A stretch of 64,000 nt of DNA, from NCBI GenBank assembly GCA_013398175.1, contig VZRZ01003090.1, forward strand, positions 160,292-224,291, read 5' to 3'. This stretch comes from Climacteris rufus. Lineage: Eukaryota; Chordata; Aves; Passeriformes; Climacteridae. The notes under the pieces are model-generated. The model ran no database searches, was not told the DNA's origin, and was given only the letters and a program-made list of their open reading frames with translations. The translations under genes were made by a program, and so were the position numbers. The first letter of the stretch is position 1; each line of letters opens with the position of its first letter. Shown in pieces: positions 14,311 through 25,715 of the stretch.

Positions 14311-17300
14311 GGTCTACTTCAAAGCTGGATAAGCAAGAGGAACAGATGCACTCTTAAAGAATACAGATCATGACTGTACTCTAGTAAAACCAGTAATAAA
14401 GAATTAAGAATGTTGCCAGTTGGATATAAATTCTTTGAATGTATCTGCTTAAACACAGTAACAAACAAAAGCTTGCTTTGAGGTTTTGTTTGGGTTTATT
14501 CTGTTATTATTAGGAACAACATTATGAGATTTCAGATTTACCGCTCACAGACCAAACGTGCTTGCTTTACTAGCAAACGTGCTGAACTGCTCACTGCATG
14601 GACTCAAAGAGGGCCTCCTCCCAGCTGCTGCATGATCACCAGGAATCTGCAGTTAGAAACTCGGTACATAATTTGAATCGATGCAGATAAGCAAGCCAGG
14701 AGAGAGTCCAGTGTTTCCTGACACAGCCTCATGGCCTTTGGCAGGGCTAGGAGGAGCAAGAACCTACGTCTGTTGTTAGAATTGCCAGCCGTGGCTATGA
14801 AAAAAGCACTGGGAGTAGCAACACTAAAGTGGAAAAAAAAATCCAAAGGTGCAGTTTTGTGCAGGCACTCTTCTGATGATAACTGCTCCTTAAGGCTTAA
14901 TAAAAATGCATAGCCAACTTGTCTTCTTCCACACATTATCAGAGCTCAGAAATAGCACCTGAGTCTAGTTATATAACTCAGCAGGCACAGCTTCTCTTAG
15001 GAAGCAACCACCACTGGCATACAGGTACTCCAAAGGCTGAGTCATGTGAACAGGCCCTTCAAGGAAAAATAATCCTATTAAGAATTGGTGTGTTGAAGGC
15101 AAGTGTCAATTTTGGCACTCCCTAATTACACTGCTTCCACTCCATCCATTTTCTACCAATCCTAACACCTGTAGGTGAGTAAACTCACCACATCCCTCCA
15201 ACAATCCCCAAGGTCCTTTCTTGATACTATCCCCCCTTTAGTCAGCAACTGCCTGTCATTGCCCATGTTTCCTTTTCCCTGACTAACACAAACTAGTATC
15301 TGAGCAATAACAGAGCTTGAAAAACTAAATTAGGATTTAGGCCTTCCTTTCTAGCCAGGCATGCTTACACCAACAGGGCATTGTGTGTTCTCTGCTATGA
15401 CTCTCTTGAAACCCAAAGCCATTTCACACACACATCAAAAACCAGGTAAGCTTCAAGAGGAGCCCAAAGTCCAAACACACCACCAAAGGATGCAGACTAG
15501 TAAAATTTCCCACGTGGGGGGAGCCAGTAAACACCATCCCAGAAATGTTCCATTTTCTGCATTTCCACTGCAGCGAGTGCCGATGTTTGTGCCCGCTGCC
15601 AGTTGTGCCCTTGTCACTCAAGCCTGCAATGGTGTCACACCCAGCAGATGCAGCTGCTGCAGGAAGCGCCTGCCCAGCACGCAGCAGTCCCTGCACAGAG
15701 CACCCAACCCACGCTCCCCCTTCCAGGCAAGGGCTGGGGTCTTCACGCCAACCCAAGCCCCAAAACCTCTCAAGAGTTGCACAACATCAGCAGGAGGAGA
15801 GGTGACCTACTGGGCTTGAGCAGGTACTCCTGAGATTTTAACTGGCACCCCAAAGTAATCAGCAACTCTGCAGGCATCCAGAACTTGACTCTAACCACAG
15901 CTCTAGTCCAGCAGCCCCCATCCCGTTCACCTGAGGACAGGCTACAGCACTCTCCCCTCTCCTAAATTCTTCCAAAAGGGATGGACTGGGAAAGAAACCA
16001 GGGGCTTAGGTTGAGAATTTTGAGACTGGTAGATCTGTTCTGGAAACTGATCCACTGATATTTTTCTAATATAAGGAACATATAAAATGCCTAGAATTTG
16101 ATATCTGCTTTTTAATTAAATTGAAATAAGTAAATCACAGCCTGTTGCCATGGAGAAAGAACAGACACAGCCTCTTGACTCCAGGGCAGGATCAAGCAGG
16201 AGAGGCAGACTAGGCTGTGAAATTAAAAACACCTATTTTAAAGCAAATGGTCTCGATAATTAGCAAAAAATGTGGCATAGGGAAATAATATAACCATATG
16301 GCAGGAAGTGGTTTTCAAGGTGAACTACAAAGCTGTTTCAAAAAATTAATAAACTGCTGGAGCTGCTGGGTCACCCACAGAATCATATATGCAGGATTAA
16401 ACGTGATTTGAAAAATACGCCAAAAAATAGCAATTAGCTCTTCTGTCACTTTCGTGCCTATAGCCTGCATCCGTGTCTGTTCTTATTTTTAGGGACTTGT
16501 TTCAAGCTATTAATGTTTGCACCTATTTGCAGCTACCAGAAAGCCATCAAACTCAGATGTTTTCAAAAGCCTTGCAGTTCACCCTGAAGCTAGAACCAAG
16601 TTTCTGGAATATAAAACCTTTTATCTCTTACTCAGTGTCATTACACAATCCTGGTCAGGTCATCAGACACTAATAATCATTCCTGAATCTGTGCATCCTT
16701 GTTATGACTTCCATGACAAAGTGACTTTGGAGGGAATTTACCCTCCCCACACCCGTGTGCTCAGAGAGAGTCAAAAGGTAATGCTGGTCTGTTAGCAGGA
16801 GGCAGTGCATCCGAGTTTGCCTGGTGGACAAGAGCCTTGCATGTTCCCTTCCCAGTTTGTCCAGAGCACGGGACATCAAAATATTCCACCCCTTTTAAGA
16901 CACTTCAGCTCTGCTCGGATCTCAAAGGGCCACAGCAAGGCAACTCCCTCATCACCTTTTTGAGCCCTGTCAGGGCAAATCTGAGCAAGACTGCCTAACA
17001 CTTTCCAGCGAGCATGTGGCCTAAGTGCATTAAATCCATAGTAGCTTAAAATACTTGAAATAAATTGTACCTGATGACTCAGTTTCAAAAATGTGCTGTA
17101 CATTTTTTTGAAGGGAAGGGACAGAAAAACTAACTTTTGCTTCAAACCTCCCATCCACTCTAAGAGAAAAAGCCAACCTTTCCTCCTATTTCATGAAGAC
17201 ACAAGTTGTCAGCCACAATTGTTTAGTCTTCCACGGCAGCTAATGACCCACATGAAACAAATTCTCAGGGTCCCAGATCAGACCCTTGTGACACAGATAG

Positions 17301-18897
17301 TTGGTTACATTAAAAACCAGTCACATTCTCAGCCCTCAGCAGCATAACTCTGTTTTCCACCATGACCATGAAACATCCGCAAAGGGAGGGGAACTGGGAT
17401 TGAAATCTTGGGAAAAGGAGGAGTTGTGGGAAAACGCACAATTAAAATCAGTATTGTCTGCTTTCACAGTTTTGCCCATTTTTGGAACATTTGCTGCTTT
17501 AACTGAAACACAACATAAAAGAGTTTTTGGCTTTCATTAAAAATAAACTCCAGGTCCAAGTCTGCATGAAGACAGGCATAAACTTGCAAATCTGGTTTAC
17601 CCTGAAGGACACCAATTCCTTAAAAACGCTGGGGTAAGGGCAGCACAGGTGGGTTAATTGACAGTTTTTGAACAGTCGAGGCTAACAGCAGGATCTGCCC
17701 AACCTCTTTGCCCATGCACCCCATTTCTTTTCAAACCCTGCAGCGAGAAGAGCTGTGAAACACCTCAGGACACATCAGCTGCACTGGAAGGTGCTACACA
17801 CCCTTGGCTTCCCCACTCCTCACCACCTTCCCTGGCGTGCCATCAGTTTTCTACTGCTTGAACCATAATCCTGCACTACTACTGGAACACAAAGGGCTTT
17901 GCCAGAAACTGTTTCTGCCCTCACAGGCACCTGGCACATAGAGGGCAGCAGGTGGCTTGTTTCTCCTTATATCATAGCTCTACTTATGTTTAATTTTGAT
18001 TTAAAGAGAAAAGATTTAACACAACTATCAAGGCTGGCCAAGCATCTCCCTCTGTGGTTTCTTCTCCATCCACACAAGCCAAGATAACCATGCAGAGGAA
18101 GACTCCTTCCCAGGGACACTCCCAGCTGGACAGAGCCAGGGTTTAGGGGTGCCTCTGTTAAAACTCAAGCCAGAGGCCGCCTGGCATATGAAGGAAGATG
18201 CTAACCATTCCCAGGAGAGATTCTTTTCATAACACAGGATATAAGGTCTCAAGCCAAAAATAAAATTTAAAAAACAAACAAAACCAAACCAAAAAACCCA
18301 CACCATCCCTCACACTGTTCCCTTCAACAGCATTGCACGGAACCATACACACACAGAGAGGCCAAGGACTCTGCCCAGGCTGTGCACAGCTCCTCATCCT
18401 CATCACTCGTGCCACTCTGCCAGCCCCCTGCAAGCCCCTTCTGCACCCCCGGCCATCCTCCCCAGGACCCCCAGCGCCCCCCCACAAGCTTCTCCTGACA
18501 TCTATGCCCCCAGCGCTCCTTCAAGCACCACGCTCTCCACATCCACACGCAGCAAAACCCGGCGAGGGGGCTTCCCAGAGCAGCAGAGGCTTCAGACGCC
18601 AGCCCCGCTGGGGTGTTTCCCGCCGGCGGTGCGGCTCCGGGGCTCCCAGCGGGAGTTTCCAGCCCTAACCCTCGCGGCCCGAGGAGCGTGTGGCACACGT
18701 GCGCGCCCGCCACTGTCAACAACTTCCAGCCGCTCTCCCACTGGGCAAGTCCCGGTGGGCGAGGGGCTGCCTACCACCGCCAGCAGTCATCTGGCTTGGG
18801 AAAAGCAGCTCGTAAGCAAAACAGCGCTTTAACAAAAATAAAGATCACCTCAATATTATCCTTAACAGCCGGAAAGGTCACGACGTGGAGGATCATA

Positions 18898-18944
18898 CCG
18901 GGGGGAGGGGAGGGAGACGGGTGAGGGGAGGGGAAGGAGGGGGA
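18898..18944 (+). other. G-rich tract with quadruplex-forming pattern
   Basis: At least five runs of three or more G occur within about 45 bases, separated by one to five bases. This satisfies the usual G-quadruplex pattern. The tract sits on the plus strand, which is the template strand of the leftward gene, roughly 250 bases inside its first intron. Confidence 0.7.
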
Positions 18945-19196
18945 TGGCAATGCACAAACCCCCACGGTTTTAACTATTTGATCGCCGTAAAACATGAGAT
19001 AACATGAAGGAACTGGAGATCAACGAGACGGACAGAGCCCCTCGCGCGGGGACTGCCCGGCTGCCCGAGCCCCCGCCCGCCCTTTACACGTGGGAAGGCG
19101 GCGGAGGGACCCGGGGAGGGCGGTGGAAAACAAGTAACACCCCCAGCGAACGCCGCACACGCCGGGGCCACACACACGCCCCGCGCCGCCGCTTAC

Positions 19197-19501
19197 CTGT
19201 GCGGGCCGGCGGCCCTCAGGGTCCCATGGCAGCCCCGTCCCGCCCCGCCCCGCCCCGTCCCGTGGCGGGCACAGGAGCTCCCGAGCCTTTGTTGCGCTGA
19301 GGGGAACGGGAACGGGAGCGGGTCCTGTCAGCTCATGTGACGCGGCGGGCTCGGGCTCGGTCTCCGCTGCTCCTCCTCGCTGCTCTCCCCTGCCCGCCCT
19401 CCGCCGGCGCTCAGCGCAGGCCCCGCAGCCGGGCGCGGGTCTCAGGCCCGACTGGCTGCTGGCGGAGCGGCGGCGGCGGGGGAGGAGGAGCCGGCGGCGG
19501 G
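19197..19501 (-). other. TCF20: Probable non-coding first exon, leftward gene (TCF20 by inferred synteny)
   Basis: On the minus strand the sequence GCACAG is followed directly by GTAAGC, a near-consensus splice donor (exon end 19,197), inside the CpG island. The only nearby upstream ATG (ATGGGACCCTGA, at about 19,227) reaches a stop after three codons, so this exon is untranslated as far as visible. Its 5' limit is hidden by the assembly gap. The gene name is inferred from position: TCF20 lies immediately 3' of NFAM1, in the same orientation, in human. No TCF20 coding sequence is in the window. Confidence 0.4.
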
Positions 19502-19644
19502 NNNNNNNNNNNNNNNNNNNNNNNNNNNNNNNNNNNNNNNNNNNNNNNNNNNNNNNNNNNNNNNNNNNNNNNNNNNNNNNNNNNNNNNNNNNNNNNNNNN
19601 NNNNNNNNNNNNNNNNNNNNNNNNNNNNNNNNNNNNNNNNNNNN
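19502..19644. other. Assembly gap (143 N)
   Basis: A run of undetermined bases begins directly after a (CGG/GGA)-rich tract in the CpG island. Reading frames that appear to cross it are artefacts of counting N as sense codons. Confidence 1.
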
Positions 19645-19844
19645 GGTGACACGGACCCCGGGCACTGGCTCTGTGCCCCTCCTGAGGCTGCCGGTGGTGC
19701 ACTTGGGGGCCCTGATGCACAGGCCTGGGCCTGCCGCAGCAGTCAGGAAAGTAAATAAAAACGTAATTATGTGCTTTCTAGTTGGGGCTTGCAATAAAAG
19801 AGAGGAAAACCCCTCGTTTTCTTGAGAAGAGATCTGAGAAACAG

Positions 19845-20105
19845 CAGTACTGGGTCAGATCAGCATCCTGTCTTCGAGAGGGCTGAACAGACAAACCCCA
19901 GTAATCAGCTACAAAAAACAGACCATGATGCTGCCCCAGAAGACTCCCCCATGACCCTGATCCTGTGGTCAGGCACTTCTCAGTAGCTGGGGTCTTCATA
20001 TTTAACAGCTCCCAAAGGATTTTTAAAAATACATTCAGTATTTTTGGGTTTGAACCATGTGAAATGTTCGTGTCTTCTATGTCACACACCAAGCATCCAG
20101 CTTTC
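19845..20105 (-). repeat. Ancient CR1-like LINE relic
   Basis: The phrase TACTGGGTCAGATCAGCATC followed by CTGTCTTCGAGAGGGC matches, by my recall, the opening of a widespread sauropsid CR1-family repeat (typically of the form ctgggtcagaccaaaggtccatctagcccagtatcctgtc). Later parts (CACTTCTCAGTAGCTGGGGT and GGATTTTTAAAAATACATT) also fit its decayed body. I infer a minus-strand LINE copy. There is no intact reading frame. Confidence 0.45.
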
Positions 20106-22655
20106 TTCTTCAGACAGCATTTAGTCATCTCCTTTTGTTTGCCAAGCTCTAAGTAGGGGGCAGAGAGAGATCATGTTCCTGCAGATCTTTAATACCCCAA
20201 TATGCCATTTTTCTTCCCAATCCAAGACTGAAAAATAACACCAAGCCAGGCCTTGTATGGGAAACACAGGTGACATTTCTATCAAAAATGCAGACAGCTC
20301 AGAAAACCTCAGACTCCATCAAATACACCCAAACATTCAATGAGATGCTTCCCCACTGTCCCAAAACTGCTCATACACTGGCATCAGCTTCCTAGACACC
20401 ACAAGTGACACTAAAAAATGCTACCCCGCAAGAACCTGCAGACCATCAAACTTTCTCTATAAAGCAGATGTGAAAGACCAGCAGCCATCCTCAACACAAC
20501 AAAAAGCTGAGATTCAGCCAGCCCTGCAGATATTGTTATACCTGCTCTGAGGGGAATGCTGGTGATCTGCATTATCCACGAAGGTCACTCTTCACTACAA
20601 ATTTACTACAATAAAGATATGACAGCAACAACAGCAATTTCAAAAAATCATTTTTCAAGGAATCAAGGTTGATTTGGTGTTTGTCTAATGCTATCAAAAT
20701 TAACAGGGACTGGCAAAGACTCTGACCACATTCACTTTCTGCCAATCTGTTTTTCTGCTTGTTATTTTACAGTCTCTACTGTAGCATTCTCTCCTGCAGC
20801 CACGTGCTTCTGATAGTGATAATGCTGCACACTAAAATCCATGCATAAAATAATCTCTTAAATTTCTGGCTCTGAAAGGTTTTTTTCCCCGTGTCTTTCC
20901 TCCAAACCTTTGGGCTCTCCCTTTTGCAACTCCTTACAGGAAGCAAATCCACAGATGCAAACGTAAGAAACAGAATCAGATACCACCAGAGCATCAAATA
21001 TGAAATACATCAGTACCACTCCACAGACAGCATAATCAATGTCCTTCCTCCCATAGCAAATCTGCCAAAATTCTTTGTTCCTGCAAGTACTTGTCCCAAA
21101 TCTCTACAGTTCATCACTTCATGCATCACATGAGATACCCCCCCAGAAACCATGTGAATGAAATTAAATAATTGCTCTTAGAATGAGTGCATACAGTCAG
21201 CCAGTAAAGGACATTAGGGGAGTATTTGTCAGATAGCAACAACTTGACCGTCTCAATCCTTTCCCCAAAAGAGACCTACAAAACCTTCCCAAAAGCTAAA
21301 GCTTGGCATTAAAATTTATAATCCCTCAGTACCGAAGCTATGGATTTAAGGGGGATGTTGCCTCCCTAGCCCATTACAGCCTCCCTGCTGACCTCTCCTT
21401 TGTTGCCAGCACAAACAACCCTTTCTCACTAGTGGTCCATCAGAGAACCAGCAGCCTGTCAGTCACTGCTGCTCACGCCTTTTTCCACTTCATAGGTGCT
21501 CCTTCTTTTTTTCCTGAAGTGGTCCAATTGATTAATATAATTAGATTAAACTAAGAGCAATTGCATCTAACCTGTAGTTGGCTTAAACATTTCTGCTTTC
21601 TGTCAGATCTGATAAAAAGACCCCGAGCCTAAAAGCTTGTTTGCTTTTTCTAGCTCTCACTTGATCTAATACAAGATATTACCTTTCACCACAAAACTTG
21701 CTTCCCTAGGATCTTTAGACCATCATGGCTACAATACCACTTTTAATGCCTTGCCTTAACTGATTCTTCCATATTCTCTTATCTATGAAGTAGAATATGA
21801 TAAAATGTATGCCCTTCTGTATCAGTTCTTACACTGTTTTCATAAACATAATATCCAAATACCTTCTAGGACTGCATTAGCTGATCTGACTACCATCTGT
21901 CATATGAAGGGTTTTTCTTTTTATTTTTCTTGTTCTCTCCCCAGGAAGAAAATGATGCATGGAGCAAAGTTTTGGTTTTGTGATGGTTTCATCCCCTTTC
22001 CTCTATTTGTGTTGCTCTGTGTTTATACCATAGAAAATGAGGACAATGGCAGTTTCTGTGATAGATAGACCTTATTTCCCAAGGAAGCTAATTTCAGAGT
22101 GTTGTACCACCCATAGAAATAGTCTCCGGCACAAGGCAACATTTTACTATGTCATTCCCCACCAAAGAAAAGCTAATCCATATTCTTGACATTTGGGACA
22201 GAAACTTCCTAAGGAAAGAACAGCATTTTCCCTTCTCCAGAAAAAGAGTTTCAACCTGTGATCCTCAGTATGCAATGTTCAAACAGATTGTGGCACATTA
22301 TTAACATACAGGCCAGAGCTCTATACGGTTATAAATAGGAAAATCTGGAAACCAAAAAGAGTAACATGCCTTTTAATTGCTCTGAGGCAGATTATCATAG
22401 GACAGCTTGGAAGGGAAATGGTGGAGACAGACTATTTCATGCTAAAAAAAATAGAGGGAATTTACTTATGTGTAAGGAATCACACTGCTGTTCCTCAAAG
22501 AGGAACCCTGAATGATCCCACGTGTCTACAAAGGCAGTAGGTACAACATACGAGCTACTGAAAGACAGAAACTGAGGTGAAGAGAGGAATCATCTGTGCT
22601 CAAGCACTGAAAGCAGAAATACCAGGAGACCTCGGGGAGACAGTAGACAGCAGAT
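20106..22655. other. Intergenic, no gene seen
   Basis: AT-moderate sequence between the leftward CpG promoter and NFAM1. Open frames are short, Ser/Phe/Leu-rich and unsupported by splice sites. No RNA gene or structured repeat was recognised. Confidence 0.6.
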
Positions 22656-23060
22656 TTAATATGTTTTTGCAATGTGATATGGCAGCAAAAATCATGCAGT
22701 TAATTTAATTTGGGGTTGTAAAGGCAGAGACCTCTTCTCAGAGATATAGGCAATAGTCCCATTTTTTAATATAGTGGTGAGACCGCAGTTCGAAGACATG
22801 TTTAGTTCTGGACAACGCCGTGCTAGATAGATGTCAACAACTTGGAGGGAAATAAAAAAAGAGGAACATAAAAAGCTGGAAGGGATTACAGCATGTGTAG
22901 GTTGGCCAAATAACAACTGTGAGGAGCATCACGGGAATTGCACATGAGAACTTCAGGGGTACAGCAGCACCAGGGAGTAAGAAAGGCTGTTTAGGGCTGT
23001 CTGAGTATAAATGGTATAAATCTAAAGTAAATTAAGCAAAGGAAACATTAATCTACGAGA
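22655..23060 (+). repeat. CR1/L3-type LINE relic
   Basis: The order of phrases (GTGATATGGCAGCAAAAATC; CCCATTTTTTAATATAGTGG; TGAGACCGCAG; TTTAGTTCTGGACAACGCC; then GCTGGAAGGGATTACAGCATG) follows the 3' part of the L3/CR1 reverse-transcriptase ORF, whose usual form includes gtgagaccacacctggagtactgtgttcagttctgggc. The frame is broken throughout, so it is a fossil. The 75-codon minus-strand frame over it is a shadow. Confidence 0.6.
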
Positions 23061-25405
23061 CTGCAAAACAGCATCCCACAGGAGCTCCCATCACTTGATT
23101 CACACAAGCCTATGGAGCAAAGCATACAAGAAACCACTAAAGAAACCCTGACTGCAGGAAGGGATTACATGAGGACAATATGGCTTTGGGACCCTTTAAC
23201 TGCCCACTGACTGGGACATCTGCAGAGCAATAAGTCTCAGCCCAGTACATGGAAATTTCCCTTCTCCACACCATTGCTGGAGATGCTTGTAGACCAAAAT
23301 AACCATGCAGGTAGACATGGATGGAGTCTTGTATTCAGAGAGGTTGCAGGGGGGGGGAAGATATTGTCAGAATTGGTCCCTTTATCACTATGATTTCCTT
23401 GAGATGTCATTGGCTCATCATCTGGAAAGAACACTGATAATATTTTAATATATGTTCACTTGGATTACACAGACCCTTGAGTAGATGTCTTGGACAGCAC
23501 TTACCTCTTCCAAGAAGTCTGTGGCATCCAGATACAGCAGTTAATTGGAATGAAAAAAAATCAGAGACTTTAATATTCCATAATTAGAGGGATGAGACCA
23601 AGATAGGATCTAACGTAGGAAAGCTTGTACCCGTAACACCTTTACATCACATTGTGCCATCGTATATTCTGGCCTGCCTGTCATACAGAAAAGGAGACCT
23701 GACAGTATAATATGTTGCTCCCAAGCAGGGGCTGATACACCATGTTGCTGCTCAGCCTGCATATGCCACACACTCACTGCTGAGGAAAAAAAAAGAAAGG
23801 AAAAAAAAAACCAAACAATTTTATAAATGTTCTATAGGGAGTTTGAATGTCTTTTTTTTATTTGGTCTATATTTTTTTTACATCACCCCTTAGGGAGGCA
23901 TCCTAAGGCAGTGATCCTTATCAGTCCAACCATACACAAAGCACACAAAGGTATAGTCCCCCACAACCAGTGACCTTAAATTGCCTTTCTCTACATAGAA
24001 ATGTCATGATCTTCATGAAGGAAACCTTTCTGCTCATTTCCTTAAATAAAAAACATGGCCTAACATGCACAAACATACAAAAAATGTAAGTGTATTAATA
24101 TTTGATTTTGAGATAGTCTTGTAAAGAATTGCTGAAGCATATGCTAAAATTAATTAATCACCCCCTGTAGTTTATCACAAACCTTTGACTGTTTCGTTTG
24201 CTCTCTGCTTAATGGCCCATCTTTCTCAGGACAACATATGTTACAAACCTCACTGTAATTTCATGCTCTTACCTTGCAGACTATGCTTTAGGAAAAAAAA
24301 AAAAAAAAGAGAGAGAAAAAAGACGCATTTTCTCCTTTCTTTTAAATGTAGCTCTTGTCTAAGTGCCTGGACAGGCCCTGTCAGCTCTGAAAATTCAAGA
24401 TTAATCAAGCAATTAAGAATTGATATCTAGTGACTTATCATGACTGGAAATAAGAGATGCTGCATTCATTTTAGCTCTGCAAGAACCCAAAATAGCTAAC
24501 CTGATTTTTATGGACAGCAAGATGATTTTATATCTTTTGGGGAGAAGAGTTATTCCTTCTATTAAAGTGGTTCTTTCAGAACCCCCATCTACGTTTTGCA
24601 CAGTCCTTCACAAAGGGCCAGTCTGTACAGAGGGCCATGCTGGAAGAGCTGCTGTACTTCAGGTTCACACCCTGTCTTTACCTGAATGAGTCTGAAAGTG
24701 TACAGAAATCCCAAGAGCAGGAGCCAAAATTAAGATTTGCTTTCTCTCCCCCATGTGCCAGCACAACGCTACACTGCTTGAATAAACAACCCAGCTGAGC
24801 AGGAATTACATCACCTCAAACGTGTAGTTTCCTTTAAACATTAAAAAGAATGGCAAGCATTTCCATTCATGCAATTATCAGCATTATCACCTCTCCTCAC
24901 ACCTCCTTCTCTGGCATGTAATCATTGTGTTGGTAGGGACTTCCCTGCCTTCCTTCCTTGTAAGTGGAGAGAGCCTTTGCAACTCACCTGCAGCCATTTG
25001 CTTTCCTCTCCATGAGCTCAGAACTTCTTCAGCAATCAGGAAGACTTTTTGGGTTGGATGAGCAACAACTCAGCACATTCCCTCTGTAAACATTTACTTG
25101 GGGAATTATAGCATACATATTTGGGCTTTCTATAGTAATCTGGATCTGATGAGTTTTCCTTATTGACAAAATGGTGGATTACTCCTCTCCATGAAAGGAT
25201 GGAGTAACTTCTTCTGCAGCTTTGCTACCTCAGCAAACAGACCTCAGCTAGGCACATGTGAGTCTGATTGATACCTGCATGAGAAATCAAAAATGAAAAG
25301 CAAAGTGCTGCAGAACCCTGTGCTGGTGACTCATGAAGAAACTTTTTTCTCCCCTAAACTACAAGTAATTCAACACCTCATACCCAGCTCCTTCCTGGAC
25401 AACCT
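23061..25405. other. Intergenic, simple repeats only
   Basis: AT-rich sequence with a G8 run near 23,350, A/T homopolymer patches near 23,785-23,880 and A16 at 24,293-24,308. I see no gene. Confidence 0.6.
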
Positions 25406-25407
25406 TA

Positions 25408-25715
25408 TACAAGTAAGAGCATAGAAACCTGAATTCTGTTCCAAACTTCACCTCTGATGCTCTGCAATTTTGGAAAAGTCATCTAAGCTCCTGAGTCTCC
25501 ATTTTTTCCATGCATGAAGCTGAAGTGACATACTGAGCCTTGCAAGAACTTCTGAAACCTTTGATTTTAATAGCACGTGTCAGTGCCAAAAGCACCATTA
25601 TAGGCATTACAGCACTAATTCTCTCACAAGGGAGGGAAGCTCACTGTGCCATAGGTATTTTGGATACAATTATTACCCCTGGAAGCGCTCAGATATCATT
25701 GCACAAAATTGTAGG
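25408..25715 (+). repeat. MIR-family SINE relic
   Basis: The segment tracks the MIR consensus in order. It has the exit from the tRNA-like part (GAATTCTGTTCCAAACTTCA), the diagnostic core equivalent to 'gtgaccttgggcaagtcacttaacctctctgtgcctcagtttccc' (here TTGGAAAAGTCATCTAAGCT then CCTGAGTCTCCATTTTTTCC), and a distal part near 25,683 resembling 'aaagcgctcagata'. This is an ancient amniote SINE, strongly diverged. Confidence 0.6.

Larger units (their letters stand above)
1..19196 (-). other. Probable first intron of the leftward gene (TCF20 by synteny); no coding exon recognised
   Basis: This stretch lies downstream, on the minus strand, of the CpG-island first exon whose donor is at 19,197/19,196, so it is most simply the first intron of that gene. 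Open frames here are up to about 200 codons (for example 1,769-2,374 and 11,405-12,013 on the plus strand). They are rich in Ser/Pro/Cys/His, have no domain I recognise and lack credible flanking splice signals, so I treat them as chance. What is visible is low-complexity sequence (TTTTG-rich near 3,510-3,560; TCCA repeats at 5,221-5,235; AAT-rich at 13,125-13,160), a tRNA-like SINE relic near 4,278 and a MIR-like relic near 14,250. The TCF20 name rests only on inferred synteny with NFAM1. Confidence 0.35.
18420..19680. promoter_or_regulatory. CpG island promoter (leftward gene)
   Basis: GC content and CpG density rise sharply over about 1.2 kb compared with the flanks. The island holds overlapping GC boxes (CCGCCCC repeated three times at 19,239-19,258), a CACGTG E-box near 18,695 and a 143-base assembly gap (19,502-19,644) in its most G-rich part. 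The minus-strand splice donor at 19,197/19,196 gives the main direction of transcription as leftward. The start site probably lies between about 19,300 and the gap. A divergent rightward transcript cannot be excluded. Confidence 0.75.

Noticed and set aside
19020..19825. Long frames crossing the 143-base gap
   Set aside because: They are open only because undetermined bases cannot be stop codons.
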